From: Ferruginibacter sp.
GTDB lineage: Bacteria; Bacteroidota; Bacteroidia; Chitinophagales; Chitinophagaceae
Length of the DNA: 64,000 nucleotides
Direction: 5' to 3'
Assembly (NCBI GenBank): GCA_013141115.1
Contig: JABFRP010000001.1
Coordinates: 728,376-792,375 of the forward strand
Shown: piece by piece, positions 9,424 through 19,258 of the stretch
Numbering within the stretch: the first letter of the stretch is position 1
Layout of the letters: each line of letters begins with the position of its first letter
Program-made: the position numbers and the translations under genes
Notes under the pieces: generated by a model
Seen by the model: only the letters and a program-made list of their open reading frames with translations
What the model was told of the DNA's origin: nothing
Databases searched by the model: none

Positions 9424-11283
9424 ATGCATCTATCGAGCTTAAAAATTGAAGGCTATAAAATTTTCAATGAAGAATTCACAGTCAATTTATCTGCAGGCTT
9501 GAATATACTTGTTGGCGAAAATGGCTCAGGAAAAAGTAGTGTTATTGATGCAATTCGTTCAGTTCTATTAGAAGATGAATATGGGAGAAGTGGCATAGAT
9601 GCTTCAGACTTTCACAGACCAATTAACCAACCAGCAAAAGGCAAAGGAGTTGGTAAAATACACATCAAAACAGAGTTTGATTCATTAAATGATGATGAAC
9701 AAATTGCTTATCTGCCCTGGCTTGATATTAATACACCTACCAAAGCAATATTAAATTTATCTATAGAAAATAAGGAAGATGCAAGAGGTAAGTTCAAACG
9801 TAAAATTTGGGGAAATGAATCTGAAAGTGGATTGTTTGAATGGGAACTTTTAAATAGAATTGCTTGTATTTATTTGCCACCTCTTCGTGATGCAGAAGAT
9901 AAATTAAAAGCCTACAAAGGTTCAAGATTGGCAAGGCTTCTCAAAAATCTCAAAAAGACTGAAGATCCCGGAGAATTACACCCGTTAGAAAAAAAATTTT
10001 CTGCATTTAATAAAGATCTGTTGAGAGACGAATCAATTCAATCTGCAAATAAATCAATACAAAGTAATTTAGTCAAATCAGTTGGTCTTGCATTCGGTCA
10101 AGATGCTTCTATTCAATTCTCTGAAGTTAATTTTGATAAAATTGTCGAGAGATTAAAATTGCTGTTTTATCCAATTACACCTAGTAGTGGAACAGCTACA
10201 GAGCTTAATATGTTTAGGGAACTGGATGAAAATAGTTTAGGCTTTAATAACATACTTTATCTTGCTACTGTGCTTGCAGAATTGGAAGGATTAGAAAGTG
10301 ATAGAACATCTTTTAAAGTATTATTGATTGAAGAACCTGAAGCACATTTGCACCCACAACTTCAAATCAGATTATTACAATTTTTAAATGAGAAAGCATT
10401 AGATGACAACATCCAGATTATTGTCACAACTCATTCTCCTACTTTGGCAGCATCTATTGATATAAATACTATCAATGTTCTTACAGTTAAAAAGCCTGGG
10501 GAGAATCCAATTTATACTTCATTGTCAAAATGTGGTTATGATGATAGTACTAGATTTTTTTTACAACGATGGCTGGATATAACTAAATCAATATTACTCT
10601 TTGCAAAAGGAGTTCTTTTAGTTGAAGGAATTGCTGAAGCACTTGTTCTGAAAGAACTATCAAAGTTCATTTTAAAAAAAATATCAGAGGATAACCCTAA
10701 AAAAATATACTTAAAAGATTTAGAAGAGTACGGTATTTCAATAATCAATCTTAATGGTATTTATTTTCGTCATTTTATGACCTTATTTAAAGGGTATAAA
10801 GTAAATGCAGATGCAACTATTAGCCCAACTGACTATATCCCTATTAAATGTGCAGGGTTAACTGATAATGATCCAGAAAAAACTGATAAGCCATTTTTAG
10901 GAAATCTTTCTGTAGGCAAGAATAGTCAATTGGATTTAATACAAGAATTAATTACAAATTCGAAATTATGCAGACTATTTAGCAATCTTAAAACCTTTGA
11001 ATATGATTTAGCTTTAGAAGGTAATAATCTTGTTGTTATGTCGGAGGTTCAGCTTTCTTTGACAACAACAAATGGTGCAATTAAAACTCAGTTAGAGGGT
11101 TATGCCAAGACGGATTGGACTAAAAAAACGCCACAAGAAAAAGCGGATGCAGCTTTTTGGCTCTTAGATCATATAGAGAAAGGGGAGTTTGCACAAAAAC
11201 TATCTCAAAAACTTTCTGAACCTGGTATTGTGTTTATAGTCCCGGAATATATAATTGATGCTTTTAAATGGTTAGTTGATTAG
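9424..11283 (+). CDS. gajA: Gabija nuclease-ATPase GajA (OLD family)
   Basis: 619 residues, close to the roughly 580 of described GajA proteins. N-terminal ABC-type ATPase with Walker A GENGSGKSS at residues 31-39 and Walker B LLIEEPEAHLHPQ near 301, followed by VTTHSP. The C-terminal half is a TOPRIM domain: acidic Glu in LLVEGIAEALVL near 400 and the metal-binding pair in LTDNDPE near 480. GajA cleaves DNA when nucleotide levels fall during phage infection. The gene for a UvrD-like helicase follows immediately (stop of gajA at 11283, next ATG at 11285), the defining Gabija arrangement. Confidence 0.9.
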   Translation: MHLSSLKIEGYKIFNEEFTVNLSAGLNILVGENGSGKSSVIDAIRSVLLEDEYGRSGIDASDFHRPINQPAKGKGVGKIHIKTEFDSLNDDEQIAYLPWLDINTPTKAILNLSIENKEDARGKFKRKIWGNESESGLFEWELLNRIACIYLPPLRDAEDKLKAYKGSRLARLLKNLKKTEDPGELHPLEKKFSAFNKDLLRDESIQSANKSIQSNLVKSVGLAFGQDASIQFSEVNFDKIVERLKLLFYPITPSSGTATELNMFRELDENSLGFNNILYLATVLAELEGLESDRTSFKVLLIEEPEAHLHPQLQIRLLQFLNEKALDDNIQIIVTTHSPTLAASIDINTINVLTVKKPGENPIYTSLSKCGYDDSTRFFLQRWLDITKSILLFAKGVLLVEGIAEALVLKELSKFILKKISEDNPKKIYLKDLEEYGISIINLNGIYFRHFMTLFKGYKVNADATISPTDYIPIKCAGLTDNDPEKTDKPFLGNLSVGKNSQLDLIQELITNSKLCRLFSNLKTFEYDLALEGNNLVVMSEVQLSLTTTNGAIKTQLEGYAKTDWTKKTPQEKADAAFWLLDHIEKGEFAQKLSQKLSEPGIVFIVPEYIIDAFKWLVD

Positions 11284-11284
11284 A

Positions 11285-13144
11285 ATGACAAAAAAAAGAA
11301 AATATAAAATTCTTTGCAAGATTAAATTATCCCTTAATAGTAAGTGGGAAGATTTACTAAAATTAAGCGATGAGCAGGTTGATTACATAAATCTTTATTT
11401 AAAACATTCTTCATTTTTAGAGGCATGTCCGGGCAGTGGAAAAACAGAAGTGATAGGTATAAAGGCAGCTTTTGAAATTTCGAAATGGAAAAAATTTAAT
11501 TCAGGTATAGCAGTAGTTACTTTTACAACAAGTGCTGCCAAAGAATTAAATCAACGAGTTAGAAAGTTTGGTGCTGTATCAACAGAAACGTTCCCTCATT
11601 TTATTGGCACATTTGATAGTTGGATTCACAACTATCTTATTCAACCCTTTACACATTATCTTACAGGGTTTGTTGGCAGGAATGGTGATAAAAGCATCAA
11701 TATTGTTGATGTTGAAAGTTCTGCTGGCTTTCTTTTTCATTATGACACTAAAATTTATAAAGATCAAAAACCCATTCAAATAAAAGTAACAGATTACTAT
11801 TATGATTATAATGGTGTTTTACAAGTTAATGACGAGAAAAAAGAGGCCTTAATAAAAACAGGAAGGACTGCCGCTGAAACTGCTTCATTCTTAGAAAAAA
11901 AGAAAGCCTTTATTAAAGCAGGGTTTGCTACTTATTCTGATGTTGAATGGTTATGTAAACATTTATTAAAAAAGTTTCCTTTTTTACAAGAAAAATTAGC
12001 ACAACGATTTCCTGTCATTATTGTAGACGAGTGTCAGGATTTATCAAATGGTCAATTACATGTTCTTGAATTATTGAGAAGCAAAGGAACTTGTTTGCAT
12101 TTTGTGGGAGATCTTAATCAATCAATATATGAATTTAGAAAAGTAAGCCCTCAGGATATTGCTGCATATATTAAAGGGAATCCATTTACACTTAAAAAGC
12201 TTACAAACAATTATCGCAGTTGTCAGCCGATAGTTAATGTTTCAGAAAACATAATTGGAAATACCACAAAAATAGTTGGACATGAAAATCAGGCATGTAC
12301 ACCACCTTGCATTCTTTGGCAGTATGATGTAAATACATTCAATGAATTGCCAAAAAGATTTGAAGATTTTGTAGTCGCAAATGATCTAAATGCAAAAAAA
12401 TCAGTGATCTTAGCAAGGGGCAAAACAACTCTATCTTCATTACGGATGCAAAAGGATAAGTACGGTTATTCAAAATCACAACTATTTGCTCTTGCTTTTC
12501 ATTATTGGTATAAGGTAAACAGAACAACGGAAGATATAAATAAGTCTCTTTTTTATTTAGGTAGAGTGTTATGTTTACTTGCTTACGGAGGTCATGGAGA
12601 TTCACGAAATCAATACTGTCCTGAAATCTTTGAAAAGGTTGAATGGAGATTATATCTTAGGCAATTTTTGTTGGGTTCAAAATCCCTATATCCTTATGAA
12701 GAAAATGGTACAGATATAATTTGGGAAAAATGGATGCCTAAGTTGAAAGTCATATTAATACAATTGTGGTCTTCTTTAAAAGGGGATATTACTCAATGGA
12801 AGGATGTCTCGGCAAAAGTTCGAACCCCGGATAAAGATGGGAAAATTCCTGTGAAGGATATTTGCTCTGATAATACAGTAAGAAATATCTTTCGAACTAC
12901 AACCATTCACAGTGTAAAAGGAGAAACTCTCAATGCAATATTATTAATTTCTCATCATAATAAACAAAGTAAGGGAGGGCATTTTAGTCAGTGGCTGCGG
13001 GAAGGAAATTTTGATGAAGAACATGTAAGATTTGCCTATGTGGCAGCTTCTCGTCCTAAATATGCCTTAATAATTGCAACTCCACAGCTACAGACTAAAG
13101 ATTTAGTGAAACTTCAAAAACTTGGGCTGATAAACCAGCCTTAA
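11285..13144 (+). CDS. gajB: Gabija UvrD-like helicase GajB
   Basis: I take the ATG at 11285, one base after the gajA stop; a TTG at 11276 would add three residues and overlap gajA. Superfamily 1 helicase motifs are present: Q-like LSDEQ, Walker A EACPGSGKTE near residue 48, motif Ia VVTFTTSAAKEL, motif II IIVDECQDLS near residue 250, motif III GDLNQSIYEFR, motif IV NNYRSCQPI, motif V TIHSVKGETLNAILL and motif VI VRFAYVAASRPKYAL. At 619 residues it is longer than the roughly 500 of the best-known GajB. It senses DNA ends and partners with GajA in phage defence. Confidence 0.88.
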   Translation: MTKKRKYKILCKIKLSLNSKWEDLLKLSDEQVDYINLYLKHSSFLEACPGSGKTEVIGIKAAFEISKWKKFNSGIAVVTFTTSAAKELNQRVRKFGAVSTETFPHFIGTFDSWIHNYLIQPFTHYLTGFVGRNGDKSINIVDVESSAGFLFHYDTKIYKDQKPIQIKVTDYYYDYNGVLQVNDEKKEALIKTGRTAAETASFLEKKKAFIKAGFATYSDVEWLCKHLLKKFPFLQEKLAQRFPVIIVDECQDLSNGQLHVLELLRSKGTCLHFVGDLNQSIYEFRKVSPQDIAAYIKGNPFTLKKLTNNYRSCQPIVNVSENIIGNTTKIVGHENQACTPPCILWQYDVNTFNELPKRFEDFVVANDLNAKKSVILARGKTTLSSLRMQKDKYGYSKSQLFALAFHYWYKVNRTTEDINKSLFYLGRVLCLLAYGGHGDSRNQYCPEIFEKVEWRLYLRQFLLGSKSLYPYEENGTDIIWEKWMPKLKVILIQLWSSLKGDITQWKDVSAKVRTPDKDGKIPVKDICSDNTVRNIFRTTTIHSVKGETLNAILLISHHNKQSKGGHFSQWLREGNFDEEHVRFAYVAASRPKYALIIATPQLQTKDLVKLQKLGLINQP

Positions 13145-13260
13145 ATGCGACCATTTAACTATTATTGTAAATACAGAATAACTATCCTAATTCTAAAAAT
13201 CTTACTATTATTTACTAAATACTTGACAAAATAAATACAGCCTAAGGGTGCCTTAGATTT

Positions 13261-14952
13261 ATGAATGAAAATAAACTTGACTTACTGGATATAAACGACT
13301 TGATAAAAGAAAGTCCTTTTGCATTTTATATTCCATCTTACCAAAGAGGTTATAGATGGACTGAAATACAAGTGACAGATCTGCTTGATGATATTTATGA
13401 ATTCATCAACCGAAAGGATAGGAAAATTGACGAATTCTATTGTTTACAGCCAGTGGTTGTTAAACCAAAAGATGAAAGTTGGGAAGTGATAGACGGCCAG
13501 CAAAGGCTTACAACCATTTTTCTCCTACTGAAATATTTTAATAATCGCCTTGCAGAGGATTTTAGAAAAGCACTTTACACAATACACTATGAAACAAGAG
13601 AGGGTAGTGCTGAATACTTGGATAGTTTAAAACCCGAAAAAAGTAAAACGAATGTTGACTACTATCATATTTATCAAGCTTTCACAACTATTAAAAATTG
13701 GTTTTCCCAAAAACAAAATATTGCGAATGATTTTGAAGGAGCTCTTTTAAATTCAACCAAAATTATATGGTACGAAGTGAATGAGGATGTTGATTCAATT
13801 GATATTTTTACTAGATTAAACATCGGTAAAATTCCGTTGACAAACGCTGAATTAATAAAAGCATTGTTTTTATTTAGGGATAATTTTAAAGGGAGCGACC
13901 AAACAAGACAGCTTAGACAAATTGAAATTGCAGGTGAGTGGGATAGAATTGAAGCAGCTCTTAGGAATAAAGAATTTTGGGGATTCCTGAGTGATGGCAA
14001 TGATAGTTATGATAATCGTGTTGAATTTATTTTTGATTTGATGAGTGGTAAGACTAAAGAAGACAAAGATTTTACATTCAGATACTTTCATAAACGCTTT
14101 AATGAAATCAAAGATGTTGAAGTAGCCTGGAAAGAAGTGAAGGACTATTTTCTTGCTTTTCAGGAATGGTATAATGATAGAAAAATATTTCATCTGGTAG
14201 GTTTTTTAATAACTGTTGGTGAAAAAGTTTCAACTTTGAAATCTGAATCTGTTGGAAAAACAAAGACTGTTTTTAAAGATTTCTTAAAAAATAAAATAAA
14301 GAATTATACCAATTTTCAAGTTTACGAACTGAGTTATTCAGAGAATTCTGATAAAGTACACATTAAAAATATCCTTTTACTATTCAACATCGTTTCAATT
14401 ATTAATAATGCAGCATCGAATTATAGATTTCAGTTCGGGAGATTTAAAGTTGAGAATTGGGATATAGAGCACATTCATTCTGTAAAATCAAGGATGCCCG
14501 AACGAGAAGAGCATAGGCGAGATTGGATGAATGAGGTAATGTTATTTACAAAATCCGAAGAGTTAAAAGCAAGAATCAAGAGATGGATTGAAACTGAAAA
14601 GAAAAACCGAATAGAAGAATTTGAAACCATTTATGATGATGTTCTGAAAGCCTATTCAGAGGAAGAGATTACTGAGGAAATAAATGACATTAGAAATCTT
14701 ACTTTATTAGATGCTGGCACAAACAGAGGTTATAAGAATGCTATATATCCAATAAAACGGAATAAAATTATCCAGAAAGATCAAAACGGAACATTCATTC
14801 CACTTTGCACGAAAAATGTTTTCTTAAAATATTACAATGATTCGGTTGAACAAATGACACTTTGGGGAAAGGCTGATAGGAAATCTTACCTACAAGCGAT
14901 TCTTACTGTATTAGAAAGCTACTTGCCTGATCAAACTTTAAATTACAATTAA
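13261..14952 (+). CDS. DUF262/DUF1524 (GmrSD-like) nuclease
   Basis: 563 residues. The N-terminal DUF262 (ParB/Srx-like NTPase) region shows PSYQRGYRW at residues about 24-33 and VIDGQQRLTTIFLLL near 77-90, the two family hallmarks. Near residue 400, WDIEHIHSVKS fits the EHI..K start of the DUF1524 His-Me nuclease found in GmrD, BrxU and SspE. Family members are modification-dependent restriction enzymes that use NTP hydrolysis to cut modified phage DNA. The gene lies 116 bases after gajB and 3 bases before a second DUF262 gene, so the two are almost certainly co-translated. Confidence 0.8.
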   Translation: MNENKLDLLDINDLIKESPFAFYIPSYQRGYRWTEIQVTDLLDDIYEFINRKDRKIDEFYCLQPVVVKPKDESWEVIDGQQRLTTIFLLLKYFNNRLAEDFRKALYTIHYETREGSAEYLDSLKPEKSKTNVDYYHIYQAFTTIKNWFSQKQNIANDFEGALLNSTKIIWYEVNEDVDSIDIFTRLNIGKIPLTNAELIKALFLFRDNFKGSDQTRQLRQIEIAGEWDRIEAALRNKEFWGFLSDGNDSYDNRVEFIFDLMSGKTKEDKDFTFRYFHKRFNEIKDVEVAWKEVKDYFLAFQEWYNDRKIFHLVGFLITVGEKVSTLKSESVGKTKTVFKDFLKNKIKNYTNFQVYELSYSENSDKVHIKNILLLFNIVSIINNAASNYRFQFGRFKVENWDIEHIHSVKSRMPEREEHRRDWMNEVMLFTKSEELKARIKRWIETEKKNRIEEFETIYDDVLKAYSEEEITEEINDIRNLTLLDAGTNRGYKNAIYPIKRNKIIQKDQNGTFIPLCTKNVFLKYYNDSVEQMTLWGKADRKSYLQAILTVLESYLPDQTLNYN

Positions 14953-14955
14953 AAA

Positions 14956-17181
14956 ATGGGAGAAAAGCTAACGTTTTATAATCTTGTTTCGGAAAAGAAT
15001 TATACTATTGAGATTCCGATAATCCAGAGAGATTATGCCCAAGGTAGAGAATCTGCAAGCGAAATACGAGTACAATTTTTATACGCCCTGAAGGATTATT
15101 TAAACGGCGATAAATCGGTTGAATTGGATTTTATTTATGGAAGTCTGATAGTAGATGGAGATAAAACGCTTTTCACCCCATTAGATGGACAACAACGATT
15201 GACAACTCTTTTTTTACTCCACTGGTATCTAGCAATAAAGGAAGATAGATTGGGAGAATTAAAAGATGTATTATTAACAGATGGGAAAGTAAAATTCAGT
15301 TATGAAACGAGAATAACGTCAAGAGATTTTTGTAGCGCACTTGTTTCAAGTGACATTAAGTATTCAGAGTTTGTGGCAATCCCCATAAGTGAAATTATTG
15401 AAGACTCTAGCTGGTTCTTTCTGTCTTGGGAAAACGACCCAACTATTCAATCGATGCTTGTAGTTTTAGACGAAATACATAATGTCTTTAGAGGAACTGA
15501 ATGCTTATATGACAAACTCGTAAGAAATGAAAATCCAATAATCTGTTTTCAGTTTATCGAGTTAAAAAATTTCGGCTTAACTGATAGCTTATATGTGAAG
15601 ATGAATTCTAGGGGTAAAGAATTGACAGACTTCGAAAATTTTAAGGCAAAATTTGAACAGTTTCTTGAAAAGGCAGACACAGAAAACGGAACAAATTTCA
15701 AGACTCAATTCTCTCAAAAAATAGATGTTGATTGGACAGATTTGTTTTGGAATTACAGAAATGCTGAAACGAATTTATTTGACAATGAACTGATGAATTT
15801 TATTCGGGTATTAGCAACAAATAATTATGCTTTAATTCAAACTGATAGATCTGAACTTGAATCTAATATCAGAACATTATCCGACAGATTTAAGAAAGTT
15901 AGTTTCAAACAATATGAGGTACTAAAATGCTTAAATATCTCTTGCTTTCAAGATGTAATTAAAACATTGGATTATCTTAAAAATGGGAGTAAAAAAGTCA
16001 AGATATTTTTAAATGAGTATAACTTATTTGATGAATCTGCTTTATTTGAAAAAGTACTCCAGAATCAATTAACATATACCGATAGGATTTTGTTTTTTAG
16101 TCTTTATAAATATTTGATTGTAAATAAAGGCGAAACAAACGGGCTTTATGACTGGATGCGTATAATAAAAAACCTTTCTGTTAATACTATTTATAACGAT
16201 GCTGAAGGCTATGCAAGAAGTATCAAAGGAATAAATCAAATACTATCTAAAAGTTCCGATATTCTAAATTATTTTTCAGATTCAAATTTTAAACTGGAGG
16301 GCTTTGCGGAAATTCAAATACATGAGGAGCGTATCAAGGCTAAACTTATTGTAAAAAGCAAAGAATGGAAAGAGGTGATTATTAAATGTGAAGAGCATGG
16401 CTATTTTGTAGGGCAGATTGACTTTCTCTTAAAATTTTCGGGTATAAAGGATTCATATAAAATAAATAGTAATCTTGATTGGGATGGAAAAACAAATACA
16501 GAATATTTTGATCAGTTCAAGTTGTATGCTGAAAAGTCTGTATTTATGTTTACTACTAATGGTCTTAACAAATTAGACAAATACTTATGGCAGCGAGCGC
16601 TTTTAGTAAAAGGGGATTATCTTTTGTGGACATCTAGAAATAAAAGTTTTCTAATTGATGATGACAGGGATATAAGTTGGAAAAGATTATTGCGTGATGA
16701 CAATTATAAGAGAGATTTTTTAAAACTCCTTTTCGATGATATCTCAGTAGTATCGGGAATAAAGGATCTCGAGAGAATAATTGGTAGTTATAGTATCAAC
16801 GATTGGCGCAAATATTTTATTCACTATCCTGAAGTCATAGCTGTTTGTGGCGCAAAGAAATTTATACGTTGGGTAAGTAATAATGATATCTTGCTTTTGG
16901 AGACAACTCAAACAAATGGATTACATCGAGAATATTATTCTTATGCATTGAAAATTAAACTTCAGCGACTGGGAAATATTGTTTACTATTTTAGTATTAA
17001 TTCCGTTGACTATTTAAAATACATTAATGAAATTAATAATCGTAGTGTTCAAATTGTTTATGCTTACAATGATGGGTGGAAGTACAGATTTAAGATTTCT
17101 GAAAATAACTTTGAATATTTTGAAACCGAAGAAGAAATTGTTGATTACCTAGTTCAGAATAATTACTTAGTCTCCTTTTAA
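14956..17181 (+). CDS. Second DUF262 protein, large, nuclease domain not evident
   Basis: 741 residues. The N-terminus has PIIQRDYAQGR near residue 21 and PLDGQQRLTTLFLLHWYLA near 75, both DUF262 hallmarks, and KMNSRGKELTDFENFKAKFE near 215, which continues the family pattern. I find no EHI-type DUF1524 motif in the C-terminal 400 residues, which are rich in aromatic and basic residues and have no recognisable domain. It starts three bases after the preceding DUF262 gene. A plausible reading is a two-protein complex in which the first subunit cuts and this one supplies recognition; that is inference. Confidence 0.75.
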   Translation: MGEKLTFYNLVSEKNYTIEIPIIQRDYAQGRESASEIRVQFLYALKDYLNGDKSVELDFIYGSLIVDGDKTLFTPLDGQQRLTTLFLLHWYLAIKEDRLGELKDVLLTDGKVKFSYETRITSRDFCSALVSSDIKYSEFVAIPISEIIEDSSWFFLSWENDPTIQSMLVVLDEIHNVFRGTECLYDKLVRNENPIICFQFIELKNFGLTDSLYVKMNSRGKELTDFENFKAKFEQFLEKADTENGTNFKTQFSQKIDVDWTDLFWNYRNAETNLFDNELMNFIRVLATNNYALIQTDRSELESNIRTLSDRFKKVSFKQYEVLKCLNISCFQDVIKTLDYLKNGSKKVKIFLNEYNLFDESALFEKVLQNQLTYTDRILFFSLYKYLIVNKGETNGLYDWMRIIKNLSVNTIYNDAEGYARSIKGINQILSKSSDILNYFSDSNFKLEGFAEIQIHEERIKAKLIVKSKEWKEVIIKCEEHGYFVGQIDFLLKFSGIKDSYKINSNLDWDGKTNTEYFDQFKLYAEKSVFMFTTNGLNKLDKYLWQRALLVKGDYLLWTSRNKSFLIDDDRDISWKRLLRDDNYKRDFLKLLFDDISVVSGIKDLERIIGSYSINDWRKYFIHYPEVIAVCGAKKFIRWVSNNDILLLETTQTNGLHREYYSYALKIKLQRLGNIVYYFSINSVDYLKYINEINNRSVQIVYAYNDGWKYRFKISENNFEYFETEEEIVDYLVQNNYLVSF

Positions 17182-17270
17182 ATATAGCCTATTTAGAATA
17201 GCCACTCTCCAAATTTAAAATGATTTAAATCGGCGTAGTATAATTTATAGTATACCTATATAGGTGGCTT

Positions 17271-18013
17271 TTATGGATAAGTCTCAAAATTACTCTTCGG
17301 TAGATTTTCCAAAATGATTTTATCCTGGTGAGTTGTAATATTACCGGCTAAGTTATTTTTAAAATACTTATAGTATCCTGAAGAAATTATTTTATCAGAT
17401 ATTTCTTTTTCGGTAAGCATTCTATTTGGAATAGGTACAACTGGTGTTGCAAGTAAAAAATCAAACTCATCCATTTCTCTTTTCCAGTTAATACTCAGTA
17501 ACCCATTTTGGGTAATAGGAGGTTCAGAATCATTTATACATTTATAGTTACCGGGAAAGAAAGTCTCATGAAACTGGCGATAAATATCACTCCATTTGTT
17601 TGTCAATAGTTCATAAGTTGGCAAGTCAATATTTTTGAGTTTAGGATTAAGAAGAAGTCCTACTGAACCCCAAGTTGTCGAAATTCTTTTGTTAATTTCA
17701 GTGTAAATGCCCTCTGCAATTGCAAGCGCTATTGATTGTCTTTCTATCTGTTCAAATGAATTAATAACCTCATTAAATTCAAGAATTAAACCTTGGCCCA
17801 GGGAAGTTTCACAACCTTTTGTAAATATCATGGTGTAGGTATCTTCTCTACTCGAAGACTTTCTACCGTATCTAATAGGGACAGGTGTAGTTTTAATTAT
17901 TGGTAATAAGTTTTGTTGTCGCCAATTCTTTCTGATGAGATCTTTGTTTTTTTCTTTAAGGTGATCTTCCCAAATTAAAGAACCAATTATTATTATTCCC
18001 CTTTTAATTTCAT
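17271..18013 (-). CDS. Cyclotransferase-like (GGCT fold?) protein with probable 1-nt indel near the start
   Basis: The ATG at 17831 gives only 186 residues, but the same frame is open and looks coding upstream to about 18027, adding GIIIIGSLIWEDHLKE, NWRQQNLLPIIKTTPVPIRY and GRKSSSREDTYT. No ATG exists in that frame. An ATG at 18011-18013 reads MKLKGE then stops; one extra base in the A4G4 run just downstream would join it to the open frame and give about 247 residues beginning MKLK-G-IIIIGSLIW. GSLIW followed by a basic, SRE-type block recalls the YGSL motif of gamma-glutamylcyclotransferase-fold proteins, a weak match. It converges on the DUF262 pair and may not belong to it. Codon use looks normal. 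Confidence 0.5.
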
Positions 18014-18212
18014 GATTAATTTTTAAGAATTATTTAATTTGAAATGTTCTTTCCAAATCTGTTTGTTGCGATCGCTATGTTTAAACTTAGAGAATTATTT
18101 GCATTATGTTGCCCTTTTTTCAAAAATAGATTGGACCAAGGTAGAGACCTTAGTCAGTTTTTAATCCGTACCCTATGAAAACTAAGCTTAAATAGTTTAG
18201 ATGATGTGGTTA

Positions 18213-18473
18213 TTATTTTTTTACTTTTTTAAAACCAGCAATTGCCAATGACAAAATTAAATTTGGTTCTACTTCGAATAATTCTGCAAGTGCATTAATA
18301 TCTTTTGCGGTTAGTAGTTCGGGATTAGTCACTCTACGCTGAAGTGTGTTATAGTTCATCTTAACTTCAATCCTCACAACTGATATAGGAACTATTTCAA
18401 AAACGTCAATTAACTTTTTGAAACTGTTTGTTTCAATTAAAGATTTTACAGCTTTATAACGATTGTCTTTCAA
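18213..18473 (-). CDS. Small helix-turn-helix-like protein
   Basis: 86 residues, basic. The segment MNYNTLQRRVTNPELLTAKDINALAELFEVEP has the length and pattern of a Cro/CI-type helix-turn-helix as found in small Bacteroidota regulators that use the phrase NY.TLQRR.. for the recognition helix. Possibly a regulator of the neighbouring defence genes. No partner toxin is seen. Confidence 0.55.
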   Translation of the reverse strand: MKDNRYKAVKSLIETNSFKKLIDVFEIVPISVVRIEVKMNYNTLQRRVTNPELLTAKDINALAELFEVEPNLILSLAIAGFKKVKK

Positions 18474-18994
18474 TTTCTATATCAAGTTTACACTAAATTT
18501 AGAAATCATTCATTGTTTTAAGGCTAATAATTAACATTTATGAACTATAATAATTCATAAATAGAAATAAAATACATAAAAATGAATTAAACAGAAGTTT
18601 TTTTCTTATATTTGGTTTAGAATTATCTTGCAATAGTATAAAATTATTGAAAGCTATTCGCTTGAGTCTCGTAACTGAAAAGGGCAAATTTTCGATTACC
18701 ACGAGATAATAAGTGAAGGGCTCACGTTTTGGCGTGGGCTCACTTATTCGTGGTAAGGCCTGCCCGGCCTCAGTTACAGTAAGTTGAGTCTGCGCCATTT
18801 TTTGTTTAGCCAACCAGCTATACTTAACAGCAGGACTCCTGGTAAAGCAGAAGCATCACGCAGAACACATCCCACCAGATAACTTCAGACTCCTTTCAGT
18901 TTATTGAATTGCACCGCCGAATTGACGTAGTATCCTTTGAAGTCTCGCCTTAATAATAACACTATTCTAATTGAGTTAGCTTAAATCAAAGCAT
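18474..18994. other. 521-base intergenic region between defence island and TlpA-Sus operon
   Basis: Contains the 107-nt nested hairpin at 18671-18777 and AT-rich flanks. A minus-strand ORF over 18538-18813 is judged accidental because it runs through both arms of the hairpin. I see no tRNA, promoter or further gene. Confidence 0.6.
18671..18777. repeat. Long nested inverted repeat (structured DNA/RNA element)
   Basis: Outer arms GTAACTGA (18671-18678) and TCAGTTAC (18770-18777) are perfect. Inner arms TTACCACGA (18696-18704) and TCGTGGTAA (18748-18756), then ATAAGTGA (18709-18716) and TCACTTAT (18740-18747), are also perfect, and a further GCTCACG/CGTGGGC pairs with one mismatch around the loop TTTTGG. 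The whole folds into one rod about 107 nt long on either strand. Candidates are a non-coding RNA, a palindromic mobile remnant or a recombination site. Confidence 0.75.
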
Positions 18995-19258
18995 ATGCAA
19001 ATCAATGGTATTGAAAATACTGCTGCCTGGTTATATTATTATCCATTATTACTCCGCTATGCCAAGAGGATAATAAAGGATAATGCTGCGGCTCTATTAC
19101 TGGCAAAAAAGGTTTTGTGTGATCAGTTTATTATTGATGGATTACAAGAATCTGCAAAGTTGCGTCAGTTATTGAAAACAGATATGCTGCACCGCTGCTG
19201 CTGCCATACACAAATGCAGGTTTTTGATCGTTCACCGGTAAAACTGCCTTTCAAATAA
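18995..19258 (+). CDS. Small hypothetical protein, sigma-factor-fragment-like
   Basis: 87 residues with no signal peptide. The stretch AAWLYYYPLLLRYAKRIIKDNAAALLLAKKVLCDQF looks like the start of region 2 of an ECF sigma factor (Y.pLL.RYA.RI..D...A..l...V), after which the protein stops with no region 4. It lies upstream of the TlpA-SusC-SusD genes, where ECF-type regulators are usual. It could be a truncated sigma factor or a small regulator of its own kind. Confidence 0.45.
   Translation: MQINGIENTAAWLYYYPLLLRYAKRIIKDNAAALLLAKKVLCDQFIIDGLQESAKLRQLLKTDMLHRCCCHTQMQVFDRSPVKLPFK

Noticed and set aside
18671-18777. Retron msr-msd or integron attC explanation for the hairpin
   Set aside because: No reverse transcriptase gene or integrase is nearby, and the arms do not match attC core sites.
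18538-18813. A minus-strand ORF of 91 codons with ATG start
   Set aside because: It runs through both arms of the 107-nt hairpin and has no recognisable domain, so it is probably a chance frame in a structured element.
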